A stretch of DNA of 64,000 nucleotides from Pseudomonas pisciculturae (lineage in GTDB: Bacteria > Pseudomonadota > Gammaproteobacteria > Pseudomonadales > Pseudomonadaceae): the NCBI RefSeq assembly GCF_015461805.1, contig NZ_JACVZE010000007.1:186001-250000 (forward strand), read 5' to 3'. The notes under the pieces are model-generated. The model searched no databases. It saw nothing but the letters and a program-made list of their open reading frames with translations, and was not told where the DNA came from. Numbering within the stretch: the first letter of the stretch is position 1; each line of letters opens with the position of its first letter. Positions 8,409 through 17,332 of this stretch are shown here, piece after piece. A program made the position numbers and the translations under genes.

Positions 8409-9428
8409 ATGACCACTCTCAAAGCGTTCACCAGAACCCTCCTGTTATCAGCCTCGCTGCTGGTCGGCGGCCTTACCGCCACCACCACTCAGGCCGCCAC
8501 GCCTGCGCCTGTCATCTATGGCGGCTCGACCTGGTTCAGTAGCTTTCCAGTCTGGGTGGGCATTGATAAAGGCATCTTCAAAAAGAATGGCCTGGATGTG
8601 CAGTGGCAGCTGTTTGGTACCTCGTCGAGCCGCATGAGTGCGATGGTGTCCGGCAACCTGGATTTCGCCGCGTCAAGCGCGATTCCTGCGTTGTCGTTGA
8701 TGGCAGCGGGCAGCAAATCGTTCGAGGTGGTCTCGGAACCGGACTCCTTCGTGACCGTGCAGGGCGTGTTCACCAACGGTGAATTCAAGGATATCGCCAG
8801 CCTCAAGGGCAAGAAGATCGGTGTCACATACGCATCAAGCGGGCACATTCTCATCCTTGACCTGCTCAAACAAGCGCAGATGGACCCGAACAAAGACGTG
8901 ATGCTGCTGAACATGCCAACCCAGGAGATGCCAGCGGCCCTCAAGACCGGGCAGATCGACGCTGCCGTGGCGTGGTCGCCCACCTTCAATATCCTGCAGC
9001 AACAGGGCAGCACGCTGCTGGCGGACGACACCCAGTTCAGTCTCTACAAGCAATTCAAGATCGGCACCGGGCCAGACATCCTGATCGCCAGCCGTGCCTA
9101 CACCAAGGAGCACCCGAAGGAAGCCCAAGCGTTCGTCGACAGCTACATGGAAGCCATCGCCTTCATCAAGGCTCACCCAGAGGAAGCCGCGCAGTCGATC
9201 ACCTCGCTGACCAAATTGCCGGTGGACGAACAACTCAAGACCATCAATGCCATCGAGTGGCACGACCTGGCCGACCAGAAGCAAACCCTGATCGAGACCC
9301 AGAGCTTCCAGCATGGTCTCAAGCAACTGGCCGCCTTCATGCTGGAGAACAAGCAGCTGTCCAAGGTTCCGGCCGTGGATGACTGGTTCAACACCTCGTT
9401 CGTCAGCCACGCAGAGATCCGTCCATGA
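8409..9428 (+). CDS. ABC transporter substrate-binding protein, NMT1/SsuA-like
   Basis: A 339-residue periplasmic binding protein with a Sec signal peptide (to about TTTQAATPA). It has the SsuA/NrtA/TauA fold features: GGSTWFSSFPVWVGIDKGIFKKNGLDV, MSAMVSGNLDFAAS and LKTGQIDAAVAWSP. The in-frame stretch before 8409 lacks a signal and was not used. It overlaps the permease by four bases (ATGA). These importers take up small organic compounds such as sulfonates, pyrimidines or N-methyl compounds. The downstream demethylating oxidase genes suggest an N-methylated substrate here, which is inference. Confidence 0.88.
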   Translation: MTTLKAFTRTLLLSASLLVGGLTATTTQAATPAPVIYGGSTWFSSFPVWVGIDKGIFKKNGLDVQWQLFGTSSSRMSAMVSGNLDFAASSAIPALSLMAAGSKSFEVVSEPDSFVTVQGVFTNGEFKDIASLKGKKIGVTYASSGHILILDLLKQAQMDPNKDVMLLNMPTQEMPAALKTGQIDAAVAWSPTFNILQQQGSTLLADDTQFSLYKQFKIGTGPDILIASRAYTKEHPKEAQAFVDSYMEAIAFIKAHPEEAAQSITSLTKLPVDEQLKTINAIEWHDLADQKQTLIETQSFQHGLKQLAAFMLENKQLSKVPAVDDWFNTSFVSHAEIRP

Positions 9429-10216
9429 GTAGCGCCATCGCTCGCCCTTATGTGCCAATGGGCACCGGCATCGTGTCGCGGCTGGTGATCGGCTTCGCCA
9501 CCCTGATCATCATCCTCGCCGTCTGGGAAGCCGCCGTGAAGATGGGCTTCATTGAGGCCCTGTTCCTGCCGGCGCCGTCTGACATCTGGCACCGCGCCGT
9601 CGACATGACCGGTGATGGCAGCCTGATCGCCAACATCTTCGCCTCGACCCGCCGCGTCATGGTCGGCTTCCTGCTGGCCACCATCGTTGCCGTGCCGCTG
9701 GGCATTGCGATGGGTTCGTCGCCGCTGTGCATGGCGATCTTCAACCCGCTGCTGTCGTTCCTGCGGCCGTTGCCGTCGATGAGTTGGGTGCCGCTGTCAC
9801 TGTTGTGGTTCGGCATTTCCGAGTCGCAGAAGTACTCCATCGTGTTCATGGGTTCCCTGGCCCCGGCGCTGCTGTACATCATCGACTCCACCCGCAACGT
9901 CGACCCACTGCTGATCCGCGCCGCCAAGAACCTGGGGGCCAAGCGCCACAACATCATGTTCGGCATCATCCTGCCGGCTGCGCTGCCGCAGATCATCACC
10001 GGCCTGAAAGTGATGCTCGGCATCGCCTGGACCTGCGTGATCTCCGCCGAACTGATCGCCGCCCGTGAAGGCCTGGGCTTCATGATCATGAACGGCAAGG
10101 AGTACTTCCAGACCGACACCGTGGTATTGGGCATGGTCATGATCAGCATCACCGTACTGCTCACCGACCTGGTGATGCGCATTATCGAGAGGAGGCTCGT
10201 ATCGTGGCAGGACTGA
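9425..10216 (+). CDS. ABC transporter permease, SsuC/TauC-like
   Basis: A 263-residue inner-membrane permease with about six spans and the binding-protein-dependent transport (EAA) loop near LIRAAKNLGAKRHNIMFGIILPAALPQIITGLK. The ATG overlaps the binding-protein stop, and the end overlaps the ATPase start by 13 bases, so the three genes form one transcription unit. Substrate unknown; see the neighbouring binding protein. Confidence 0.92.
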   Translation: MSSAIARPYVPMGTGIVSRLVIGFATLIIILAVWEAAVKMGFIEALFLPAPSDIWHRAVDMTGDGSLIANIFASTRRVMVGFLLATIVAVPLGIAMGSSPLCMAIFNPLLSFLRPLPSMSWVPLSLLWFGISESQKYSIVFMGSLAPALLYIIDSTRNVDPLLIRAAKNLGAKRHNIMFGIILPAALPQIITGLKVMLGIAWTCVISAELIAAREGLGFMIMNGKEYFQTDTVVLGMVMISITVLLTDLVMRIIERRLVSWQD

Positions 10217-10983
10217 ACCCAATCATTGAGCTCGAAGGCGTCTCCAAGCGCTACGGCGACATGCTGGCGTTGGATAACGTCAGCCTGCGCATCGAGAAAG
10301 GCGAGTTCGTGGTGATTGTCGGCGCGTCAGGCTGCGGCAAGAGCACCACCCTCAACATGATCGCCGGCTTCGACCATCCCAGCGAAGGGCTGGTGAAGGT
10401 CGAGGGGCGCCAGGTGACCGAGGTGAGCCCCAACACCGGCATGGTGTTCCAGCAGTACGCGCTGTTCCCGTGGCTGAGTGTGCTCGACAACATCGCCTAC
10501 GGCCTGAAGATGAAGGGCATGAAAAAGGCCGAGCGCCGCGCCATTGCCCAGCAGTTTGTTGACATGGTCGGCCTTAAGGGCTTTGAAAACGCCTATCCCA
10601 AGCAGCTCTCCGGCGGCATGAAGCAGCGCGTGACCATTGCCCGGGTGCTGGCCAACGACCCGGCGGTGATGCTGTTCGACGAACCCTTCGCCGCGCTGGA
10701 TGCGATGACGCGCCAAGTGCTGCAAGAAGAGCTGGTGCGCATCTACGAGCAAAGCGGCAAGACCATCGTCTTCATCACTCACTCCATTGATGAGGCGCTG
10801 ATGTTGTCGTCGCGCATCCTGATCATGTCGGCCCGGCCGGGCAAGATCGCCCAGGACATCGTCAACGACCTGCCGCACCCGCGTAACGCCGACGTGCAGT
10901 TGTCGGAGCAGTACCTGGCAATGAAGCAGAAGATTTGGAAGACCGTTCAGGGCGAGGTGGCTAAAAGCCTGGCGACGCGCTGA
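10204..10983 (+). CDS. ABC transporter ATP-binding protein, SsuB/TauB-like
   Basis: A 259-residue ATPase that starts at GTG. It carries Walker A GASGCGKST, Q-loop MVFQQYALFPWL, signature LSGGMKQR, Walker B VMLFDEPFAALD and switch His FITHS. It powers the importer formed with the two preceding genes. After it comes a hairpin without a strong T-run and a 165-base gap before purU. Confidence 0.93.
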   Translation: MAGLNPIIELEGVSKRYGDMLALDNVSLRIEKGEFVVIVGASGCGKSTTLNMIAGFDHPSEGLVKVEGRQVTEVSPNTGMVFQQYALFPWLSVLDNIAYGLKMKGMKKAERRAIAQQFVDMVGLKGFENAYPKQLSGGMKQRVTIARVLANDPAVMLFDEPFAALDAMTRQVLQEELVRIYEQSGKTIVFITHSIDEALMLSSRILIMSARPGKIAQDIVNDLPHPRNADVQLSEQYLAMKQKIWKTVQGEVAKSLATR

Positions 10984-10992
10984 CGAAGCCAT

Positions 10993-11027
10993 TGGGCGTA
11001 GACCTCCCTTTGAAGGTCTGCGCCCAG
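10993..11027 (+). terminator. Hairpin between ABC importer and purU, possible weak terminator
   Basis: TGGGCG-T-AGACCT and AGGTCT-GCGCCCA form a long stem with a single internal mismatch and an eight-base loop. Only a short T stretch follows, so it may be a partial terminator or an mRNA-stabilising 3' hairpin and not a full stop. Confidence 0.55.
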
Positions 11028-11148
11028 GTTTCGCTCGTCCGTAGCTTTTCAATAAAAACTATATTTGCAAGCGATTTTAGTAATGCCTTAAAGCAAGGTT
11101 TTATTGATAAATAATTTCACTTACGAACTTAAAATTGTCAGGCGAAAA

Positions 11149-12015
11149 ATGAACACTTTGAACGAATCTTTTATCCTCACCGTCAGTTGCCCGGCCACTT
11201 CGGGCATCGTCGCCGCCGTCACCTCTTACCTGGCGCAGCAGAAATGCTACATCAGCGAGCTGGCGCAGTTCGATGACGAGTTCACCGGGCGTTTCTTCCT
11301 GCGGGCGGTGTTCCGCTTCAATGCCGGCGTGGTCGGTGATATCGAAGCGCTCAAGCCGGGCTTTGAACCGGTGGCCCAGGCATTCGACATGACCTGGCAG
11401 ATCCACGACCGCAGCCGCCCGATGAAGGTGCTGCTGATGGTCAGCAAGTTCGACCACTGCCTGTCCGACCTCTTGTATCGCCGCCACAAGGGCGAGATGG
11501 AGATGGACATCACCGCCATTGTCTCCAACCACAAAGACCTGCGCGCCATGGCCGAGCGTGAAGGCATCCGCTTTATCCACTTGCCGGTGACCAAAGACAC
11601 CAAGGCTCAGCAGGAACAAGCACTGCTCGACGTGGTACGTGAGACCGGCACCGAGTTGGTGGTACTGGCGCGCTACATGCAGATCCTCTCCGATGACCTG
11701 TGCCGCCAGCTCAGTGGCCGTGCGATCAACATCCACCACTCGTTCCTGCCCGGTTTCAAGGGCGCCAAGCCGTATCACCAGGCGTTCGAGCGTGGGGTCA
11801 AGTTGATCGGCGCCACCGCCCACTACGTGACTTCGGATTTGGACGAAGGCCCGATCATCGAGCAGGAAGTGCAGCGCGTGGACCACGCCTACAAGCCTGA
11901 AGACCTGGTGGCCATCGGTCGTGATACCGAAACCGTAGCCCTCTCCAAGGCCGTGAAGTATCACCTGGAACACCGAGTGTTCATGAACCACGACCGCACG
12001 GTGATCTTCCGATGA
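11149..12015 (+). CDS. purU: Formyltetrahydrofolate deformylase PurU
   Basis: Hydrolyses 10-formyl-THF to formate and THF. The 288-residue product has an N-terminal ACT domain (about residues 5-85) and a C-terminal formyltransferase-like domain with INIHHSFLPGFKGAKPYHQAFERG, including the catalytic Asn/His set and a later Asp in VTSDLDEGPIIEQ. I used ATG at 11149; the frame runs 15 codons further up without a better start. It overlaps folD by four bases. Together with FolD it would drain one-carbon units released by the oxidase encoded downstream. Confidence 0.94.
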   Translation: MNTLNESFILTVSCPATSGIVAAVTSYLAQQKCYISELAQFDDEFTGRFFLRAVFRFNAGVVGDIEALKPGFEPVAQAFDMTWQIHDRSRPMKVLLMVSKFDHCLSDLLYRRHKGEMEMDITAIVSNHKDLRAMAEREGIRFIHLPVTKDTKAQQEQALLDVVRETGTELVVLARYMQILSDDLCRQLSGRAINIHHSFLPGFKGAKPYHQAFERGVKLIGATAHYVTSDLDEGPIIEQEVQRVDHAYKPEDLVAIGRDTETVALSKAVKYHLEHRVFMNHDRTVIFR

Positions 12016-12899
12016 ACACACCCCGAATCATCGATGGGAAAGCGGCCGCGCGCGAGGTGCTCGCAGCGGTCAAGCACGAGGTTGAAATGCTCGGCGCCGA
12101 AGGCCTGCAACCGTGCCTGGCGGTGGTGCTGGTGGGCAACGACCCGGCCAGCCGCGTTTACGTGCGCAACAAGGTCGAGCGCTGCGCCGAGGTGGGTATT
12201 TGCTCGATGGAGCATCTATTGCCTGCAGATATCGACCAGGCCACGGTGCTGGCCTTGATCGCCGATCTGAACGCCGACCCGCGGGTCAACGGCATTCTGG
12301 TGCAGATGCCACTGCCCAAACAGATCGACGAAGCGGCGGTGATCCAAGCGATTGACCCGCGCAAGGACGTGGATGGTTTCCATCGAGAAAACGTCGGCGC
12401 GCTGTCCCTCGGCCAACCGGCGCTGTACCCGTGCACGCCGAGCGGCTGCATGTACCTGCTTAACCAGGTGCTTGGTGATTTGAGCGGTAAGCACGCAGTC
12501 GTCGTCGGCCGCTCCAACATTGTCGGCAAGCCGATGGCCGCGCTGCTGTTGCAAGCCAATTGCACGGTCACGGTGCTGCATTCGCGCAGTGTGGATGCGC
12601 CGCGCCTGTGCCGCGAAGCCGATATCGTCATCGCCGCCGTGGGCCGCCCGCAGTTGATCAATGCGGATTGGTTGAAGGAGGGCGCGGTGGTCATCGATGT
12701 CGGTATCAACCGCATTGCCGAAGCCGACCGAACCCGCCTGGTGGGGGATGTGGACTTCGCCAGCGCCGCGCAAAAAGCCGCCGCCATCACCCCGGTACCG
12801 GGCGGTGTCGGCCCCATGACCATCGCCTTCCTGCTGCAAAACACCGTGCGCGCCCTGCGCCAGCAACTGTCCGTACCTGGAGCCCACCATGCCCTTTAG
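12012..12899 (+). CDS. folD: Methylenetetrahydrofolate dehydrogenase/cyclohydrolase FolD
   Basis: A 295-residue bifunctional enzyme that converts 5,10-methylene-THF to 10-formyl-THF. Visible family motifs are VGNDPASRVYVRNKVERC, GILVQMPLPKQID, KDVDGFH, VVGRSNIVGKPMA and PVPGGVGPMTIAFLLQN. The ATGA overlap with purU and the 11-base overlap with the oxidase beta subunit tie it into one operon. This is probably a dedicated second copy, because pseudomonads also carry a housekeeping folD elsewhere (established knowledge, not seen here). Confidence 0.94.
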   Translation: MNTPRIIDGKAAAREVLAAVKHEVEMLGAEGLQPCLAVVLVGNDPASRVYVRNKVERCAEVGICSMEHLLPADIDQATVLALIADLNADPRVNGILVQMPLPKQIDEAAVIQAIDPRKDVDGFHRENVGALSLGQPALYPCTPSGCMYLLNQVLGDLSGKHAVVVGRSNIVGKPMAALLLQANCTVTVLHSRSVDAPRLCREADIVIAAVGRPQLINADWLKEGAVVIDVGINRIAEADRTRLVGDVDFASAAQKAAAITPVPGGVGPMTIAFLLQNTVRALRQQLSVPGAHHAL

Positions 12900-14130
12900 C
12901 CTATTGAAATACGGCTTGTCGTCCGAGTACCCGGTGGAAGTGGATTTGCCGGCGCCCAAGGAACTCAAGTCGGCCTATGACGTGGTGATCATCGGCGCGG
13001 GCGGTCACGGCCTCGCTACCGCTTATTACCTGGCCAAGTACCACGGCATCACCAACGTGGCCGTGCTGGAAAAGGCCTACCTGGGTGGCGGCAATACCGC
13101 ACGCAACACGGCGGTGATTCGCTCCAACTACCTGACCTCCGAAGGCGTGCGGTTCTACATCGAGTCGGTGCGCATGTTCAAAGAGCTGTCCAACGAGTTC
13201 GACTTCAACATCATGTACTCCGAGCGCGGGCAACTGACGCTGGCCCACACCGATGCCACGGTACGTGCTTTTCGCCAGCGCGCCGAAGTGAACAAACACT
13301 TCGGCGGGCGCTGCGAAATGATCGACCGCCAGCAGATCCGCGAACTGGTGCCGTCCCTCAACCTCGACCCCGGCCACTTGCCGGTGCTCGCCGGGTTGTG
13401 GCACGAAGACGGCGCCACCGCGCGCCACGACGCAGTGGCCTGGGGTTACGCCAAGGAAGCGGCCAAGCGCGGTGTCGAGATCCATCAGCTCACCGAAGTA
13501 CAGGACCTGGTGATCACCAACGGCCGCATCACCGCCATCAAGACCAATCGCGGCACCATTCAGTGTGGCTGCGTGGTACAGGCAGTGGCCGGTTCCAGTT
13601 CGATCCTGCTGAACAAGGCCGGGATCAAGGCGCCGATCCACACCTACCCGTTGCAGGCGATGGTCACCCAGCCATTCAAGCCGTTCCTCGACCCGCTGGT
13701 GAGCTCCTCGGCGCTGCACTGCTACGTGCAGCAAACCAGCCGTGGCGAGATCGTCTTCGGTGGCGGTTCCGACCCGTACCCGCTGTACAACTCGCGCTCC
13801 ACCCTGGACCTCAAGGAAAGCCTGCTGTCGGCCGCCATCGAGATGTTCCCGTTCATGGCCAACGCCAAGCTGATGCGCCAGTGGGGCGGCATGACCGACA
13901 TGACCCCCGACTACAGCCCGATCATGGGCCTGTCCCCGGTGGAAAATTACTACCTTGACGCCGGCTGGGGCACCTGGGGCTTCAAGGCCACGCCCATCAC
14001 CGGCAAGACCATGGCCGAACTGGTCGCCAGCGGCGGCAAGGTCCCGGACCTGATCAAGCCGTTTGCCCTCGACCGGTTCTCCACCTTCCAGCAAGTCAAC
14101 GAGATGGGCGCGACAGCGGCCAGCCACTGA
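12889..14130 (+). CDS. Sarcosine-oxidase-type beta subunit (FAD oxidoreductase), divergent paralogue
   Basis: A 413-residue flavin amine oxidase subunit of the heterotetrameric sarcosine oxidase family. It has the dinucleotide fold GAGGHGLATAYYLAK (Gly36-Gly41), GGGNTARNTAVIRSNY, and His180 in ARHDAVAW, the place of the covalent FMN attachment in known SoxB. The C-terminal GWGTWGFKATPITGKTMAE also matches. Compared with canonical Pseudomonas SoxB recalled from memory, the N-terminus and the substrate-side segments differ clearly, so the substrate may not be sarcosine. It overlaps folD by 11 bases and is followed by delta, alpha and gamma genes. Confidence 0.88.
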   Translation: MPFSLLKYGLSSEYPVEVDLPAPKELKSAYDVVIIGAGGHGLATAYYLAKYHGITNVAVLEKAYLGGGNTARNTAVIRSNYLTSEGVRFYIESVRMFKELSNEFDFNIMYSERGQLTLAHTDATVRAFRQRAEVNKHFGGRCEMIDRQQIRELVPSLNLDPGHLPVLAGLWHEDGATARHDAVAWGYAKEAAKRGVEIHQLTEVQDLVITNGRITAIKTNRGTIQCGCVVQAVAGSSSILLNKAGIKAPIHTYPLQAMVTQPFKPFLDPLVSSSALHCYVQQTSRGEIVFGGGSDPYPLYNSRSTLDLKESLLSAAIEMFPFMANAKLMRQWGGMTDMTPDYSPIMGLSPVENYYLDAGWGTWGFKATPITGKTMAELVASGGKVPDLIKPFALDRFSTFQQVNEMGATAASH

Positions 14131-14142
14131 CGGAGTGCACGT

Positions 14143-14436
14143 ATGAAAATCATGACCTGCCCCCTCAACGGCGCCCGCAACATCAACGAGTTCACCTACG
14201 GCGGTGAAGTCAAAAGCATGCCCGACCCGGCCACCTGCACCACGGCCGAGTGGGCCGACTACGTGTTCAACAGCGAGAACATCGCAGGCGTGGTCACCGA
14301 ATGGTGGATGCACAACGCGTCGAGCTACTGGTTTATCGCCGTGCGCCACACGGTCACCGACCAGATCCTGCGCACCTTCGACCCCAAGGAAATGTTCACC
14401 CAGCGAATCGACTTCGCCACGGAGGCTTCCCAATGA
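14143..14436 (+). CDS. Sarcosine-oxidase-type delta subunit, zinc site degenerate
   Basis: A 97-residue small subunit. The family fold is recognisable from TCTTAEWADYVFNSENIAGVVTEWW preceded by a PDPA turn. The canonical zinc site Cys-x-x-Cys ... His-x3-Cys is only half present: Cys6 is kept but the second Cys is Asn9, and His57 is followed by Ser61 where Cys is expected. It lies 12 bases after the beta gene and overlaps the alpha gene by four bases. The complex probably assembles without this metal, which is inference. Confidence 0.85.
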   Translation: MKIMTCPLNGARNINEFTYGGEVKSMPDPATCTTAEWADYVFNSENIAGVVTEWWMHNASSYWFIAVRHTVTDQILRTFDPKEMFTQRIDFATEASQ

Positions 14437-17330
14437 CGCGCCTGCCTGCCCCGATGGGCCTGCTGATCGACCGCAACAAGCCTGTGAGTTTTTCCTTCGA
14501 TGGCCGCGAGTTCCAGGGCTTCAGCGGCGACACTGTCGCCAGCGCCTTGCTGGGCAGCGACCAGTGGCTGATGTCGCGCTCGTTCAAATACCACCGCGCC
14601 CGTGGCCCGCTGACCATGGCCGCCCAGGACGCCAACACCCTCGTTCAACTGCCGGATGAGCCCAACGTCATCGCCGACCTGCAACCGCTGTTGCCGGGCC
14701 TGCAAGTGACCCCGCAAAACATCAGCGGCACCCTGGAGAAAGACAAGGACGCGTACCTGGGCAAGTTCTCCAAATTCATGCCGGTGGGGTTCTACTACCG
14801 CGCGTTCTACAAGCCCAAGGGCATGTGGAAGCGCTGGGAACCGTTGATCCGCAAAAAGGCCGGCTTGGGTGTACTCGACCTTGAGTTCAAGCCTGAGTAT
14901 CACGACAAGGCCTTCCTGTTCTTTGATGTAGTGGTGATCGGCAGCGGCCCGGCCGGCCTGAGCGCGGCGCTGACCGCAGCGGACGCTGGCGCCAAGGTCT
15001 TGCTGGTAGAGCAACAGCCGGTACTCGGCGGCGCGCTGACCTATGCACGCTTCGGTTTGGATGCGAACCAGGCCAGCGGCACCCGCGAGCAAATGGTCGG
15101 CGCAGTCAGCAACCACCCGAATATCCGCGTCATGACCGACGCCACCTGCAACGCCTGGTTTGCCGACAACTACCTGCCGATTCACCAAGGCAAGCGCATG
15201 TACAAGGTGCGGGCGCGCCAGTGCATCGTCGCCAGCGGCGCGTTCGACCAGCCGGTGGTGTTCCGCAATAACGACTTGCCGGGTGTGGTGCTCACCAGTG
15301 CCGTACAACGCTTGATGCGCCTGTATGCGGTCAAGCCGGGCCAGCGTGCGGTGGTGCTCACCGGCAACGATGACGGCTACCTCGCCGCGCTGGATCTACA
15401 CGAACAAGGCGTGGCGGTTGCCGCCTTGCTCGACATGCGCCCACAGCCTGCATCGCAAGCCTTGTTGGCGGCGGTGAAGGCCAAGGGCATCGTGGTGCAC
15501 CTGGAACACACCGTGTATGAGGCGCTGGCCGACAAGCGCGGCCTGCATGTCACGGGAGTAGATGTGCGCCGCATCGTCGGCCAGGGCCGAGTAGCCGAGC
15601 AGGGTCAGGTGCTGGACTGCGACTTGCTGTGCATGTCCGCTGGTTACATGCCGGTCTACCAACTGCTGTGCCAGGCCGGCGGCACCCTGAGCTACAACGA
15701 CACCCGCGCCGCATTTGCCATCAAGGGTTTGCCGGCCAACTTGCAGATCGCCGGTTCCGTGAATGGCCAGCACGCGCTAGGCAATGTGATTGAGGACGGT
15801 CGCTACGCCGCCGCCAAGGCGCTGGCCGCCCTGGGCCTGGGGGAAGAGCCCGCGCAAGCGCCAGAGGCCGACAGTGCACGGGTCAACTTCGACTGGCCGA
15901 TCTTTGCCCACCCCAAGGGCAAGGAATTCGTCGACTACGATGAAGACCTGCAAATCCGCGACATCATCAACGCCACCCGCCATGGCTATCGCGATGTGCA
16001 ACTGGTCAAGCGCTTCTCCACGGTGGGCATGGGGCCGTCCCAGGGGCGTCACTCCGCTTTGCCGACGGCGCGACTGGTGGCCGCATCCACTAACCGCAAT
16101 ATCAGCGAAACCGGCGTGACCACTGCGCGTCCGCCGTTCACCGAAGAAAAACTCGCGCTGCTGGCCGGGCGTGGCTTCGACCCGTACCGCCGCACCCCGA
16201 TGCATGAGCGCCACTTGCAGGCCGGCGCGAAAATGATGCCAGCCGGTATCTGGCAGCGCCCGGCATTTTACGGCCCGGCCCATGAGCGTGAACGCTGCAT
16301 GCGTGAAGAAGCCGAGTGCGTGCGCAACAACGTCGGCCTGATCGATGTGTCCACCCTTGGCGGCCTGGATGTACGCGGCCCGGACGCCGCTGAGTTGCTG
16401 GAGCGCATGTACACCTTCGGCTTCAAGAAACTGGCAGTGGGCCGCACCCGTTATGCGCTGTTGACCAACGAGCAAGGTGTGGTGGGCGATGACGGCGTGG
16501 CGTGCCGCCTGGCCGACAACCACTTCTACGTCTCGGCCACCACCAGCGGTGTAGATCGTATCTACCAGCAAATGCTGCAATGGAACGCCCAGTGGCGCCT
16601 GGAGGTGGACGTGGCCAACGTCACCGCCGCTTACGCTGCGGTCAACCTGGCCGGGCCGCAATCGCGCAAGGTGCTGGAGAAGGTCTGCACTGACGTTGAC
16701 CTCAGCGCCGAAGCCTTCCCTTACCTGGGTGTGCGTGAAGGCACCGTGGCCGGTATTCCGGCGCGCATTCTGCGAGTCGGTTTCGTTGGCGAGTTGGGTT
16801 ACGAAATCCACGTGCCGGCACGTTTCGCCGAAGCCCTGTGGGACATCCTGCTGGACACCGGCAAAGCCTTTGGCATTCGCCCATTTGGCGTCGAAACCCA
16901 GCGCCTGCTGCGCCTGGAAAAAGGCCACGTGATCATCAGCCAGGACACCGATGGCATGACCCACCCCGGCGAGATCGACATGCAGTGGGCGATTGCCCGC
17001 AAAAAGCCGTTCTTCATCGGCAAGCGCTCGGTGGAAATCCTCGAAGCCCAGCCCCTCAAGCGCAAGCTGGTGGGCTTCAAACTGGACAAGACCCAACCGC
17101 TGCCGCTGGAAGGCCACCTGGTGCTCGAAGGCGGCGATATCAGCGGCAACGTCACCTCGTGCGAATACTCCAGCACCCTGGACGCGATCATCGGCCTGGC
17201 CTATGTCGGCGCCAAGCAGGCCGCACCAGGCAGCCAAGTGCCGATCCGCGTGGGTGGCGGCCAGATCGTCAGCGCCACGGTGGTCGAACTGCCTTTCTAC
17301 GACCCTGAAAACAAGCGTCAGGAGCTGTGA
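14433..17330 (+). CDS. Sarcosine-oxidase-type alpha subunit (FAD/THF-binding)
   Basis: A 965-residue subunit with the full SoxA layout: an N-terminal 2Fe-2S-like fold without cluster cysteines (FSFDGREFQGFSGDTVASALL), then an NAD/FAD domain with VVVIGSGPAGLSAAL at about 165-180. A middle domain with GRHSALPTARLVA follows, and the C-terminal half is a GcvT-like folate domain (from about 590, RTRYALLTNEQGVVGDDGVA to the end). THF accepts the methyl carbon as methylene-THF. Start ATG 14433 overlaps the delta stop. The frame is open further upstream, but only as a shadow of delta. Confidence 0.92.
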   Translation: MTRLPAPMGLLIDRNKPVSFSFDGREFQGFSGDTVASALLGSDQWLMSRSFKYHRARGPLTMAAQDANTLVQLPDEPNVIADLQPLLPGLQVTPQNISGTLEKDKDAYLGKFSKFMPVGFYYRAFYKPKGMWKRWEPLIRKKAGLGVLDLEFKPEYHDKAFLFFDVVVIGSGPAGLSAALTAADAGAKVLLVEQQPVLGGALTYARFGLDANQASGTREQMVGAVSNHPNIRVMTDATCNAWFADNYLPIHQGKRMYKVRARQCIVASGAFDQPVVFRNNDLPGVVLTSAVQRLMRLYAVKPGQRAVVLTGNDDGYLAALDLHEQGVAVAALLDMRPQPASQALLAAVKAKGIVVHLEHTVYEALADKRGLHVTGVDVRRIVGQGRVAEQGQVLDCDLLCMSAGYMPVYQLLCQAGGTLSYNDTRAAFAIKGLPANLQIAGSVNGQHALGNVIEDGRYAAAKALAALGLGEEPAQAPEADSARVNFDWPIFAHPKGKEFVDYDEDLQIRDIINATRHGYRDVQLVKRFSTVGMGPSQGRHSALPTARLVAASTNRNISETGVTTARPPFTEEKLALLAGRGFDPYRRTPMHERHLQAGAKMMPAGIWQRPAFYGPAHERERCMREEAECVRNNVGLIDVSTLGGLDVRGPDAAELLERMYTFGFKKLAVGRTRYALLTNEQGVVGDDGVACRLADNHFYVSATTSGVDRIYQQMLQWNAQWRLEVDVANVTAAYAAVNLAGPQSRKVLEKVCTDVDLSAEAFPYLGVREGTVAGIPARILRVGFVGELGYEIHVPARFAEALWDILLDTGKAFGIRPFGVETQRLLRLEKGHVIISQDTDGMTHPGEIDMQWAIARKKPFFIGKRSVEILEAQPLKRKLVGFKLDKTQPLPLEGHLVLEGGDISGNVTSCEYSSTLDAIIGLAYVGAKQAAPGSQVPIRVGGGQIVSATVVELPFYDPENKRQEL

Positions 17331-17332
17331 AC

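Noticed and set aside
12901..14433. A 510-codon minus-strand frame opposite the soxB-like gene
   Set aside because: It is composed of His/Val/Gly/Asp-rich shadow sequence, while the + strand encodes a complete recognised family.
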